A stretch of DNA of 26,545 nucleotides, from the NCBI GenBank assembly GCA_964545715.1, contig CAZJHX010000146.1:1-26545 (forward strand), written 5' to 3'. Source of the stretch: CAZJHX01 sp964545715 (GTDB lineage Bacteria > Myxococcota_A > UBA9042 > GCA-2863065). How positions within the stretch are numbered: the stretch's first letter is position 1; each line of letters begins with the position of its first letter. Below the pieces are notes generated by a model. The model was not told the DNA's origin. It searched no databases and was given only the letters and a program-made list of their open reading frames with translations. A program made the translations under genes and the position numbers. Shown one piece after another: positions 11,001 through 18,641 of the stretch.

Positions 11001-11701
11001 CCGATGGTGAGAAGTGCGAGGACCCGTTCGGACCCAGCGGCGCAAAGTGCGTGCAGGATGACGAGTCACCGGTGAACAGCTGCGCGGGCAACTGCGGTGG
11101 CCAGGCGCCCGGCGGCTGCTGGTGCGACCCCAAATGCGAGGGCAACGGGGACTGCTGCGCCGACAAGAAGTCCGAATGCGGCGCCACCACTTGCGAGTCG
11201 CTCGGGTTCAACAACGGCGGCTGCAACAGCTTCTTGAACGGCAGCAAATGCGACGGCGGCAACCCCTGGGAGTGCCAGGACAAGGGCCCGGTGGAGTGCT
11301 GGGTCAAGGTGGCGACGTGCACGTCCGCGCAGAAGTGCGAGGACCCGCTCGGCCCGGCGGGCGCGAAGTGCGTCGAGGACAACTCAGCCCCGGCGAACAG
11401 CTGCGCGGGCAGCTGCGGCGGCAAGGCGCCCGGCGGGTGTTGGTGCGACCATCAGTGCGTCGTCAACGGCGACTGCTGCAGCGACAAGAAGGACAAATGC
11501 GGCGACAGCACGTGCGAGGACGTGGGCTACAGCCTGGGGAGCTGCGGCGCCTTCAGCGGCAGCAAATGTGAGGGCGGCAACCCGTACGAGTGCACCGAGA
11601 AAGGCGCGCTGGACTGCTGGGTGCAGACCGACACCTGCGGCCCGGGCGAGAAGTGCGTGGACCCGTTCGGCCCCGCCGGCGCTCAGTGCAAGCCTGAGTG
11701 A
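8071..11701 (+). CDS. Giant cysteine-rich lipoprotein of 17 somatomedin-B-like domains, leader frameshifted in this sequence
   Basis: ATG 8071 opens a textbook lipoprotein signal (MARHFQFGVVALVFAALAAA then GCGDP; lipobox Cys at residue 22). That frame stops at TGA 8200, while the 1,160-residue body continues in the +1 frame. Removing one G from the GGGGGG run at 8181-8186 joins them. The body has 17 repeats of about 35 residues, each with eight Cys spaced C-x3-C, GC-x-C-x3-C, CC-x-D-K-x3-C, which is the somatomedin-B pattern. Linkers between the first eleven are mostly proline-rich (CGPYKPPPPPP-like). From domain 12 on, each domain is followed by a second eight-Cys module, six times, ending at the C terminus. 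There is no enzyme domain. It is presumably an outer-surface, disulfide-rich structural or adhesive protein; its partner is unknown. The 3' end overlaps the convergent SRPBCC gene by 19 bp. Confidence 0.85.
8125..8216 (+). repeat. Imperfect 31-bp direct repeat pair from a 20-codon duplication
   Basis: Bases 8125-8155 and 8186-8216 match at about 27 of 31 positions; both encode a G-C/G-G-D-P-G-A-R core. The offset is 61 bp, which becomes 60 bp (20 codons) if one base of the G run at 8181-8186 is removed. The repeat therefore independently supports a one-base insertion here. It lies just after the lipobox. Confidence 0.6.
8321..9790 (+). repeat. First eleven tandem somatomedin-B-like domains with linkers
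   Basis: Domain starts (the S/T before the first Cys) lie at 8321, 8462, 8603, 8741, 8879, 9011, 9149, 9287, 9404, 9533 and 9662, a period of about 117-141 bp. The first seven linkers are GPYKPP or GDYKPP followed by Pro; the later ones shorten and become acidic. The Cys spacing is invariant apart from one residue between Cys2 and Cys3. Confidence 0.85.
9791..11701 (+). repeat. Six tandem units of somatomedin-B-like domain plus a second eight-Cys module
   Basis: Units start at 9791, 10121, 10442, 10760, 11078 and 11399 and are 318-330 bp long. Each contains a somatomedin-B-like domain followed by a module with recurring pieces TTCEDLGY, GSC, SGSKCEGG, PYECQ, CWVQT, KCxDPFGP and AKC. Units 2 to 6 are more alike than the N-terminal single domains, which suggests recent unit duplication. 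Confidence 0.85.
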
Positions 11702-12138
11702 CCCGCCTCGCAGTAGGTCTTGAGCGCGGCGACGTGCTTGACCATGCCGCTGCGAAACAGCCGCTGCAGCAGAAAGTTCATCATCCGCTTGAGCGCAGTA
11801 CTGCCGATGCAAGCCATAGCGAACGTCACATTCGACGCATCGCCGTCCTCGTGCACGGAGACCGTCGTGTCCCAGACCGTGCCGTGTGAGTCCGTGACGA
11901 ACCGCATGGTCCTGGCTGCCGGGTCGTAGCCGGCCACCTCGAGATCAAAGGTCATCTCTTTGCCGCCGGCCGAGCGGGTCTCTCGGAAGCGGGTTCCAAC
12001 GCCGCTACGCTGGTCGCCGAGAAACTCCACGGAGACCACGTCAGGCATGGTTGTGGGGATGTTCTCGATGTTGGACACCGCCTCGAACACAGCGTCGGCA
12101 GGGGCTTTGATGTGCGTCTCGACGGTCACGGTGGTCAT
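11683..12138 (-). CDS. SRPBCC-superfamily protein (polyketide cyclase/lipid-transfer-like fold)
   Basis: A 151-residue cytosolic protein. It has the START/Bet v1-like pattern: an N-terminal strand MTTVTVETHIKAPADAVFEA, the IENIPTTMPDVVSVEFLGD segment, a GVGTRFRETR strand, central strands, and a C-terminal amphipathic helix (ALKRMMNFLLQRLFRSGMVK). Members bind hydrophobic ligands or act as cyclases/hydrolases; no ligand can be predicted here. It starts 5 bp after the VIT/vWA lipoprotein gene and is the last gene of the minus-strand block. Its 3' end overlaps the cysteine-rich gene. The length is normal for the family. Confidence 0.85.
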   Translation of the reverse strand: MTTVTVETHIKAPADAVFEAVSNIENIPTTMPDVVSVEFLGDQRSGVGTRFRETRSAGGKEMTFDLEVAGYDPAARTMRFVTDSHGTVWDTTVSVHEDGDASNVTFAMACIGSTALKRMMNFLLQRLFRSGMVKHVAALKTYCEAGHSGLH

Positions 12139-12143
12139 GCACG

Positions 12144-15100
12144 CTAGTCGAGCGCGGCGACCTGCCCCAAGTCAACCCAGGCCTGGTCGTTCATGATGAC
12201 GAACGGGCGGTGCTCCACGTCGATGCCGCCGTCGCCGTCGTGGCGGATGACCTGCACGCGGCCCATCCCGTAGCCCATCGGACCGCGGCTGTAGTAGTGG
12301 GCAAAAAGGCGATAGGGGTGCGCCTTGGGCCGGTGGATGGCGAAGCACTCGGGGCCGTAGCCGCGGGTGACGTCGGCGTAGAGCTCGCCGCCGCCGCCCC
12401 GCAGGCGCTTGCTGGAGTAGTACGCGTGGCGCTTCTGGGCGTCGAAGATGTGGAAGTCGACGTCGTTGGCGTCGGTCTCCCAGGTCAGGACGAAGCGGAG
12501 GCCGACGCCGTCAGTGGGTTGGACGCCCAGCGCGTGAAGTCTGGCGTCGACCTCGCCGCGCTGTCCGGGCTTGCGGGCGAGGTGCGCCCCCGCGATGATC
12601 GCCATGTCCTCGCGCAGGATCCGCTCCACAGCGGGGAAGTTGCCGGTCCGCCGGCGCGCCTTGATGCCTTTGGCCAGCACGTCCAGCGCCTCCAGATGCT
12701 TGTTGCCTGCGACCAGGGCCATGGCCAGCATATGGTAGACGGCGGGGTGGTCGGGACGCTGCTCCATGGCCGCGCGATAGGTGTCGGTGGCCAGGTCCAT
12801 TTGGTGCGTCTCCTCCAGCAGGTTGCCGGCAAAGCGGCGGAGATCGGCGCGGGACGGATAGAGGTCGATGATCGATCCGTAGGCGCGTGCGGCCTGGCTT
12901 GTCTCGCCCGTGGCTTGCAGGGCGCGGCCCAGCGCGACGACGGCCAGCACCTCTGTGGGGTGTTTGAGGCGCCAGGCCCATGCTTGCTCGAGCGCTGCCT
13001 TCGCCTTGCCGCCGTCAAGCGCGGTCTGGATTTCGGCAAAGTCGCCCGAGTGGGGAGGCTTGCCGGCGGCTGAGGCCTGGATCGCCTTGAACTCTTTGGC
13101 GCCCTGGCGGTCTTCGGGACGCGGCGGTGCGTCGTTGCGCGGTCCGGGGGCTCGGGATCCCGGTGTGAAGACCAACGGCAGCACCGCGGTGCAGGAGGTC
13201 GCTGACCGGGGGAAGCGGATGGCCTTGACCACGCGCAGCAGGCACGCCGTCACGCCGGCGTCCATCGCGTTGGCGCGGACAGGTCGCGCCTGGCTGACCT
13301 TGCCGTCCGCACCGATGGTGAAGCGCAGCGTGACCCGGCTCGCCAGCGTTGGATTGGGCGCGACGTGGCTCTGGAAGCAGGCCTGCACGGCGCGCGCGTG
13401 ACGGCGCATGACCCGGTCGACCTTGGCGCTGTCACACGTGGCCTGCGCTGCCTGACCCGGGGTTGTTGGGGTCGGTGCGCGCTTGGGGGCGCGGCGGGCA
13501 CGCGGCTTCATCGCGACCGCGGGTGGGGGCGCCGCTGCGACCGGCTCGGGCTCCGCCATCGGCTGCCCGGCGGCGGCGGAAGGCGCCTCGTCGAAGTCGA
13601 AGCCGCTGCGGGGATCGCGCTCGTCTTCCTTGCCGCGCGCGAACGAGCCGGTGCGGTCCTCATCGGCCGCCTTCTCGCTGAGGCCCTTGCGCGGCATCAG
13701 GGTCTTCAACCCCTCCACGTTGGGCTCGCGCGGCTTGCGCTCGATGTGGGCGAACGTGTCGGCTCGAGGACTGCGCACCGCGACGCCCTGGTCAGAGACG
13801 GTCAGCACATCGGCCAGCGCCTTGCGGTCGATGGCGTAGCGGCGGTAGTCGTTTTCGGTCTCCAGCACCAGCAGCGCGGTCCACGGGGACAATACGCGGT
13901 GCGCGATCGACAGCTTGATCGCCTGCGTCTTGAAGGCCTGGCGCAGGTCGGGATCGCCCTCGGAGGTGCGCTTCTCCAACAGCTTGATGCGGGCGGCCAT
14001 CCAGGCGCGCTCCACCAGGGGGCCGGGCGCTGTGCGGGTGTTGGGCTTATTGGTCGCGGTTGCGCCGCCCGACAGGTGAACCTCAAAAGGCTTGTCCTCC
14101 GCGAGGTCGGCGTACACGACCACCGACCGGCCGGCCTGCAGGCCGCGCACCGTGTCCGGCCACACCCACTTCGCGCCCGGCACCTCCACCTTGATCGGCT
14201 TGAAGGTCGCCAGCGCCAGAGGTCCGAAGCCGGCGTTGTCACCCAAGGTGATCGCAACGCCGTGCGCAGGTAGATCGGACGTGACCAGCGTGGCCAACGC
14301 GCCGTCGTCACGTGCGGAGGTCGTCGTGACTGTGTCGATGCGCTGCACGCCTGCGACAGCGAGCTTGGTCGCGGCCTCGCCCAGCGCGTCCGGACCGCGC
14401 GCGCCGGCGGTGGCGACGCCGTCCGTGAACAGGATCACGCGCGAGGGGCCCGAAAGCATCTTGCCCGCCGCGGTCAGCGCGCTCGCGACATCCGACGCCC
14501 CCAGTGCCCCACGCTTTTGCAGCGCACGGGTGTGGGCTGACGAGAAGCCGCTGGGCGCGCCCCGGTAGATCTCGGCCGTATCCTGGTCAAACGCCAGCAC
14601 GACGACCTCGGTGGCCCCGGCGCGGTCTAGAAATCGGACCAGCTTGAAGAGCTCTTTGACCTTGCCGTCGAAGCCAATCGCGGCGGACGCGGACGTGTCG
14701 AACAGCACGGCCACGGTGTCGAAGGGCGCGGCCGGCGCGGTCGTGTCCACCCGGACGCGGGCCATCGCCACGCTGCCCGAGCGCAGTCCGTCATGCTCGG
14801 ACTTCAGAAACTGCGGATAGACCTCAAAGTCCGTGGTCGGCTGATAGTCGGTCTTGCGAACCTCCACGGTCTCGCCGTCCCCGTCGTGCACAAACGCGGA
14901 GATGCTCAGGTCGTCCAGCGTGGGCAGTCCGGTCAGCGGCAGCGTGTACGCGGAAGCCGCGTCCGTGAGCTCCTGCGACCAGCTGACGATCAGCTCTTTG
15001 TCGGCCTTGGCCTCGATGGGAAAGACGCGCGCCCGAAACGTGTTGCCCGCGTCCTGCTCCAGGATGGCCGGGTCCTGCTTGCGGTGCAGAAAGTCCTCGT

Positions 15101-15596
15101 AGATGCGCCGCGCGCGCTGCTTCTCGACGACCTCCCCCTCCATCCATTCGCCGTTGATCTTCATCGCAAACCGGCTGATCCCGGCGCCGCTGGGCAGGGT
15201 GATTGCAAAGCGGCCTTCACGTCGCCTGTTCTCGGGGTTGTGAAAGCGCAGCCGAAGCTCCGTGAAGGCCACCGGCCCGTCGACCACGGCGCGGGCGTCC
15301 AGGGACTTCAGCACCAACCCGGTGCCGTCACTGCCTGTCAGCTGAATCGGCGCCTGGACTGTCTCCGGAATCGGCGCCGGCACCGCGGCGGCTCCACCGG
15401 GACCCGGCGCTACGAAGGCCTCTACGTTGGACAGCTTCTTGGGCAGCGGCTTGGCCGTCGCAGCTGCAACCGCTGCGCGCAAAGCGGGCTGGTCTGCCGG
15501 CTGCTGTTTGACGTTGTGAGAGGGAGAAGCGGGGCGGTCACACCCGGCAGCGGCCAGAAGGGCGGCCAGGGCGAACAGGGAAGGGCGACACGACAC
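12144..15596 (-). CDS. VIT / von Willebrand A lipoprotein with AgmX-like, TPR and DUF2135 (YfaP-like) domains
   Basis: A 1150-residue predicted lipoprotein starting at GTG. The signal sequence ends in the lipobox LAAAGC (Cys19). A VIT domain (about 80-210) precedes a von Willebrand A domain (about 293-445) with MIDAS motif DTSAS (300-304) and FTDG. A segment around 566-580 (HRVLSPWTALLVLE) is typical of inter-alpha-trypsin-inhibitor-like proteins. A disordered Pro/Ala/Arg linker (about 600-715) leads to a TonB-like AgmX/PglI C-terminal domain (about 720-812; conserved Cys pair C740/C785). TPR-like helices (about 865-985) and a DUF2135 domain (about 1033-1145, TWETDANDVDFHIFD onward) complete it. 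Its role is probably metal-dependent adhesion or envelope assembly. It follows ExbB/ExbD-type genes in the same block and is translated from a strong GGAGG site. Confidence 0.88.
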   Translation of the reverse strand: MSCRPSLFALAALLAAAGCDRPASPSHNVKQQPADQPALRAAVAAATAKPLPKKLSNVEAFVAPGPGGAAAVPAPIPETVQAPIQLTGSDGTGLVLKSLDARAVVDGPVAFTELRLRFHNPENRRREGRFAITLPSGAGISRFAMKINGEWMEGEVVEKQRARRIYEDFLHRKQDPAILEQDAGNTFRARVFPIEAKADKELIVSWSQELTDAASAYTLPLTGLPTLDDLSISAFVHDGDGETVEVRKTDYQPTTDFEVYPQFLKSEHDGLRSGSVAMARVRVDTTAPAAPFDTVAVLFDTSASAAIGFDGKVKELFKLVRFLDRAGATEVVVLAFDQDTAEIYRGAPSGFSSAHTRALQKRGALGASDVASALTAAGKMLSGPSRVILFTDGVATAGARGPDALGEAATKLAVAGVQRIDTVTTTSARDDGALATLVTSDLPAHGVAITLGDNAGFGPLALATFKPIKVEVPGAKWVWPDTVRGLQAGRSVVVYADLAEDKPFEVHLSGGATATNKPNTRTAPGPLVERAWMAARIKLLEKRTSEGDPDLRQAFKTQAIKLSIAHRVLSPWTALLVLETENDYRRYAIDRKALADVLTVSDQGVAVRSPRADTFAHIERKPREPNVEGLKTLMPRKGLSEKAADEDRTGSFARGKEDERDPRSGFDFDEAPSAAAGQPMAEPEPVAAAPPPAVAMKPRARRAPKRAPTPTTPGQAAQATCDSAKVDRVMRRHARAVQACFQSHVAPNPTLASRVTLRFTIGADGKVSQARPVRANAMDAGVTACLLRVVKAIRFPRSATSCTAVLPLVFTPGSRAPGPRNDAPPRPEDRQGAKEFKAIQASAAGKPPHSGDFAEIQTALDGGKAKAALEQAWAWRLKHPTEVLAVVALGRALQATGETSQAARAYGSIIDLYPSRADLRRFAGNLLEETHQMDLATDTYRAAMEQRPDHPAVYHMLAMALVAGNKHLEALDVLAKGIKARRRTGNFPAVERILREDMAIIAGAHLARKPGQRGEVDARLHALGVQPTDGVGLRFVLTWETDANDVDFHIFDAQKRHAYYSSKRLRGGGGELYADVTRGYGPECFAIHRPKAHPYRLFAHYYSRGPMGYGMGRVQVIRHDGDGGIDVEHRPFVIMNDQAWVDLGQVAALD

Positions 15597-15603
15597 GTGG
15601 GAT

Positions 15604-15608
15604 CCTCC
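15604..15608 (-). promoter_or_regulatory. Shine-Dalgarno GGAGG for the GTG start of the VIT/vWA lipoprotein
   Basis: GGAGG on the minus strand, 7 bases before GTG at 15596. It supports that start, which places a lipoprotein signal at the very N terminus. The 92-bp gap 15597-15688 is the only sizeable spacer in the minus-strand block and could hold a promoter; none is convincing by eye. Confidence 0.6.
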
Positions 15609-15688
15609 GGTTGGTTTTCCGTTCCGATGCGTCCTTAGAACGCACGAGGACCCAAAGTGGTTTGTCGCGGTGGGAAATCAGCCCGGGA

Positions 15689-17122
15689 TCAGGTGAGCGT
15701 GTGCGGATCAGCCATCTGCCAGCCGCCGAAGTCCTCCTCCAGGGCGCCGGCCGCGGCGATCGTCAGGTGGTCATTGCCCGGCAGCGCGCCGATCTGCACG
15801 GCCACCGGCAGGCGGCGATGGTCAAAGCCGACCGGCACCACCGTGACCGGCAGCTCCAAGACGTTGAACGTGCACGTGCACGCACCGTCAAACGGCGTCA
15901 GCATCGGCGAGAAGTGGCGCGGCGCCGGTCGCGTGTACGGCGGGTACAAGAAGATCCCGCGGTCGCCCAGCACCTGCAGCTTGCTGCGCATGGTCTCCGC
16001 CAGCGCCAGCATCTGATGAGTGCGCCCCGGGGCAAAGCGCGTCAGGCCCTCGGCGGCGACCATGATCATCGCCGGCAGCGTGTGCCGTGAGCGCCCCAGC
16101 GGCATCTTGAGCAGCTCTTTGAGCACTGACAGCTTTCGGTCCGGGCTCAGGATGTCCGCGTAGCCCGAGTCCGGCGTGCCCTCTTCAAGCACGGCGGCCC
16201 AGATCTCCACGCCAAAGCGCAGCTCCTTGATCTCCAGCGTCTCGATGCGCGCGCCACGGTCGGCCAGCGCGCGGGCCGAGCGGTCGATCCCGTCCAGCAT
16301 GCTCTGGCGCATGAGGGGCCAGCGGCCGGTGTCCAGCTTGTAGACTGTCAGGTCGGACAGATCGACCTTCGCCGGGTCCCCGATGTCGAAGTCGCGCGTG
16401 ACCGGGCACACGCCGTCCGGGCCCGCCAGCACCCGCAGCAGCGGCATCAGATCCTCCACGTGACGCGTCAGCGGACCCAGGCACAGCGCGGGCTTGATCG
16501 GGTCCTCGCTCATCGGAAAGTGCCCGGTCGACGGCACCAGCCTGCCGCTCGGTTTATGCCCCACGGTGCCGCAGAACGCGGAGGGATACCGGATGGAGCC
16601 GCCCACGTCCGCGCCCAGGCCAAACGGGGAGCCGCCCGCGCCGATGATCGCGCCCTCGCCGCCGCTGGAGCCACCGCACGTCCGGTTCAGGCCCCAGGGG
16701 TTGTTCGTGCGTCCGTAGACCTTGCTGTCGGCCTCCATCCACAGGCCGCCCTCGGGCACATTGGTCAGGCCCAACACGATGGCGCCGGCCTCCCGTACGC
16801 GCCGCACCACGGTCGCCTCGGCCGCGCCGCGCCGGTGCTTGTGCGCCATGATCCCGCCGCTGTTGGGCAGCCCCTCCATCTCGAGGTACTCCTTGATGGT
16901 GCAGGGCACACCGTGCAGCGCCGGCAGCTCATCGCCGCGCATCACCGCCTCTTCGGCGGCCCGGGCCTCCGCGCGCGCCAGGTCGTAGCGCTTGTACACG
17001 ACCGCGTTGATGGCCGGGTTGACCGTCTCGATGCGGCGGATGTGCGCGTCGACCACCTCTACGGGCGAGACCTCTTTGTTGCGGATCATGGCTGCCAGCG
17101 CCGTTGCGGATCGGTGAATCAC
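15689..17122 (-). CDS. Amidase-signature hydrolase, FAAH-like
   Basis: A 477-residue serine amidase of the amidase-signature family, which cleaves amide (sometimes ester) bonds through a Ser-cisSer-Lys triad. The triad is visible: K77 (GVPCTIKEY), S152 (first Ser of GGSSGGEG) and S176 (ADVGGSIRYPSAFCG). The stretch around these residues is closer to fatty-acid amide hydrolases than to GatA. The spacings, 75 and 24 residues, equal those of mammalian FAAH (K142, S217, S241). The start is GTG at 17122, overlapping the mutY stop as GTGA, with AGAAGG upstream inside mutY. The reading frame extends further upstream to 17707, but that part only overlaps mutY out of frame. No signal peptide or transmembrane helix is seen. 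The substrate is unknown. Confidence 0.9.
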   Translation of the reverse strand: MIHRSATALAAMIRNKEVSPVEVVDAHIRRIETVNPAINAVVYKRYDLARAEARAAEEAVMRGDELPALHGVPCTIKEYLEMEGLPNSGGIMAHKHRRGAAEATVVRRVREAGAIVLGLTNVPEGGLWMEADSKVYGRTNNPWGLNRTCGGSSGGEGAIIGAGGSPFGLGADVGGSIRYPSAFCGTVGHKPSGRLVPSTGHFPMSEDPIKPALCLGPLTRHVEDLMPLLRVLAGPDGVCPVTRDFDIGDPAKVDLSDLTVYKLDTGRWPLMRQSMLDGIDRSARALADRGARIETLEIKELRFGVEIWAAVLEEGTPDSGYADILSPDRKLSVLKELLKMPLGRSRHTLPAMIMVAAEGLTRFAPGRTHQMLALAETMRSKLQVLGDRGIFLYPPYTRPAPRHFSPMLTPFDGACTCTFNVLELPVTVVPVGFDHRRLPVAVQIGALPGNDHLTIAAAGALEEDFGGWQMADPHTLT

Positions 17123-18186
17123 GGTTGACCTTCTTTCAGCAGCGCCTCTAGCACCGTCTTGTTGGCTTTGGGAAACGCAAACCGCTCCAGCTCGTCCAGC
17201 GGCACCCATCGCAGCTCGGTGGCCGCGCGCACGGTCGGCGTGCCGGAGACCAGCCGGCAGTGGTACGAGTGCAGCGTGATCTTGAAGTGCGAGTAGGTGT
17301 GCTTGACCTGGCGAATCGCCGCGCCCACCTCCACCTCCACGCCGAGCTCCTCGCGGATCTCCCGGCGCACGGTCTCTTCGATGGTCTCGCCGGCCTCCTG
17401 CTTGCCGCCGGGAAACTCCCACAGCCCGCCCAGCAGCCCCTGGGGCGGGCGCAGCTGAATCAGCACACGCTCGCCGTTCCAGATGACCCCCACGCCGATG
17501 TGCTTGTGCGGCAGCGGCTTGCGCTTGACCTTGACCGGTCGCTCGGCCTGCGTCCCGGCCGCTTTTGCCGCGCAGCTGTCGGCCACCGGACAGCGCCCAC
17601 AGCCGGGGTCGCGCGGCGTGCACACACGGGCGCCCAGCTCCATGATCGCCTGGTTGTGGGTCCACGCATCCGACGCCTCGGCCAGCAGCGCCTCCGACAG
17701 CGCCCACAGTCGCTTCTCCACCGCGCTGCGCGCAACGATCTCCGCCTCGTCGCTGAAGCGTGAGAGTACCCGCTTTACGTTGCCGTCCAGCAGCGCATGT
17801 CGCTGCCCGTGTCCAAACGTGAGAATCGCGCCGGCCGTACTGCGCCCGATCCCGGGCAGCGCGCGCACCGCGTCCATCGTTTGGGGCACCTGGCCGTCAT
17901 GCTGCTCGACCATCTGCACGGCCGCCCGATGCAGGTTTCTACACCGCGCGTAATAGCCCAGCCCCTCCCACATCTTCATCACGTCGTCGATCGGCGCCGC
18001 GGCCAGGTCCGCGACGGCGGGCCAGCGGGCCAAGAAGCGCTCGTAATAGGGCAGCACCGTCTCGACCTGGGTCTGCTGCAGCATGATCTCCGAGATCCAG
18101 ATCCGATACGGATCGGACGTGTCGCGCCATGGCAGCGATCGGTGGTCGCCGGCGTACCAGCGGCACAGCGCCTCGGAGAAGGTCAC
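17119..18186 (-). CDS. mutY: A/G-specific adenine DNA glycosylase MutY
   Basis: Removes adenine mispaired with 8-oxoguanine or G in base-excision repair. The 355 residues carry the catalytic E33 in SEIMLQQTQV, helix-hairpin-helix LPGIGRSTAGAI (about 110-121), catalytic D134 in LLDGNVKRV, and the [4Fe-4S] ligands C189-x6-C196-x2-C199-x5-C205. The C-terminal domain (about 228-340) is the 8-oxoG-recognising NUDIX-like domain. Here its NUDIX box (261-283, G-x5-E-x7-REIREELGV) matches the full hydrolase consensus, whereas in E. coli MutY it is degenerate. The ATG overlaps the stop of the ExbD gene (ATGA) and the TGA overlaps the amidase start, so it lies inside a coupled operon. Confidence 0.95.
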   Translation of the reverse strand: MTFSEALCRWYAGDHRSLPWRDTSDPYRIWISEIMLQQTQVETVLPYYERFLARWPAVADLAAAPIDDVMKMWEGLGYYARCRNLHRAAVQMVEQHDGQVPQTMDAVRALPGIGRSTAGAILTFGHGQRHALLDGNVKRVLSRFSDEAEIVARSAVEKRLWALSEALLAEASDAWTHNQAIMELGARVCTPRDPGCGRCPVADSCAAKAAGTQAERPVKVKRKPLPHKHIGVGVIWNGERVLIQLRPPQGLLGGLWEFPGGKQEAGETIEETVRREIREELGVEVEVGAAIRQVKHTYSHFKITLHSYHCRLVSGTPTVRAATELRWVPLDELERFAFPKANKTVLEALLKEGQP

Positions 18187-18641
18187 TGCTCGTCGGTGTC
18201 GTACGGCAGGTTCAGGTCCAGCCCGGCTTCGGTCGCGGCGGCCACCACCTTCACGACCATGTTGTACGGCACATCGGCCCCGGCATAGACGCCCAGCCGG
18301 ATGCCCGGATACTTTTCAGCCAGCTTCTTGAACTGCTCCACCAGCTTCTTCTGGTTGGCGGGCGACGTGCACTTCAGCGCGTCTGTCCCCTCCTTGGAGT
18401 CCTCGTTGGGGCACAGGTACATGCCGCCCTCCGTATCCAGGCGAATCTGATGCTCTCGCCCCGAGACGCGAAATTCGGTTTTGCCCGCCTTGGGCAGGTT
18501 CAGCTCCAGCGCCAGCTGCTTCTTTTTGAACGTCGTGGAGATCAGCAAAAAGATCAGCAGCAGAAACACGACGTCGATCAGCGGCGTCATGTCCAACGCG
18601 GCCTCGATCAGCCGCGACTTTCGGCGTCGCCGGAAGCTCAC
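18183..18641 (-). CDS. ExbD/TolR-family biopolymer transport protein
   Basis: A 152-residue inner-membrane protein with an Arg-rich cytoplasmic N terminus and a single transmembrane helix (about 20-41). The protonatable Asp is D23 in DMTPLIDVVFLLLIFLLIS, the same position as D23 of E. coli TolR. The periplasmic domain follows (about 45-150, ending in PYNMVVKVVAAATEAGLDLN). It works with the adjacent ExbB/TolQ protein as a proton-driven motor that energises an envelope protein. Two extra periplasmic Cys (in LCPNED and LKCTSP) could form a disulfide. It overlaps both neighbours by 4 bp (ATGA). No tonB gene is present in the window. Whether it serves TonB-, Tol- or Agl-type machinery cannot be decided. 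Confidence 0.92.
   Translation of the reverse strand: MSFRRRRKSRLIEAALDMTPLIDVVFLLLIFLLISTTFKKKQLALELNLPKAGKTEFRVSGREHQIRLDTEGGMYLCPNEDSKEGTDALKCTSPANQKKLVEQFKKLAEKYPGIRLGVYAGADVPYNMVVKVVAAATEAGLDLNLPYDTDEQ

Noticed and set aside
17123..17707. N-terminal extension of the amidase by 195 codons
   Set aside because: It overlaps mutY on the same strand in another frame, has no amidase similarity, and the GTG at 17122 gives the expected family start.
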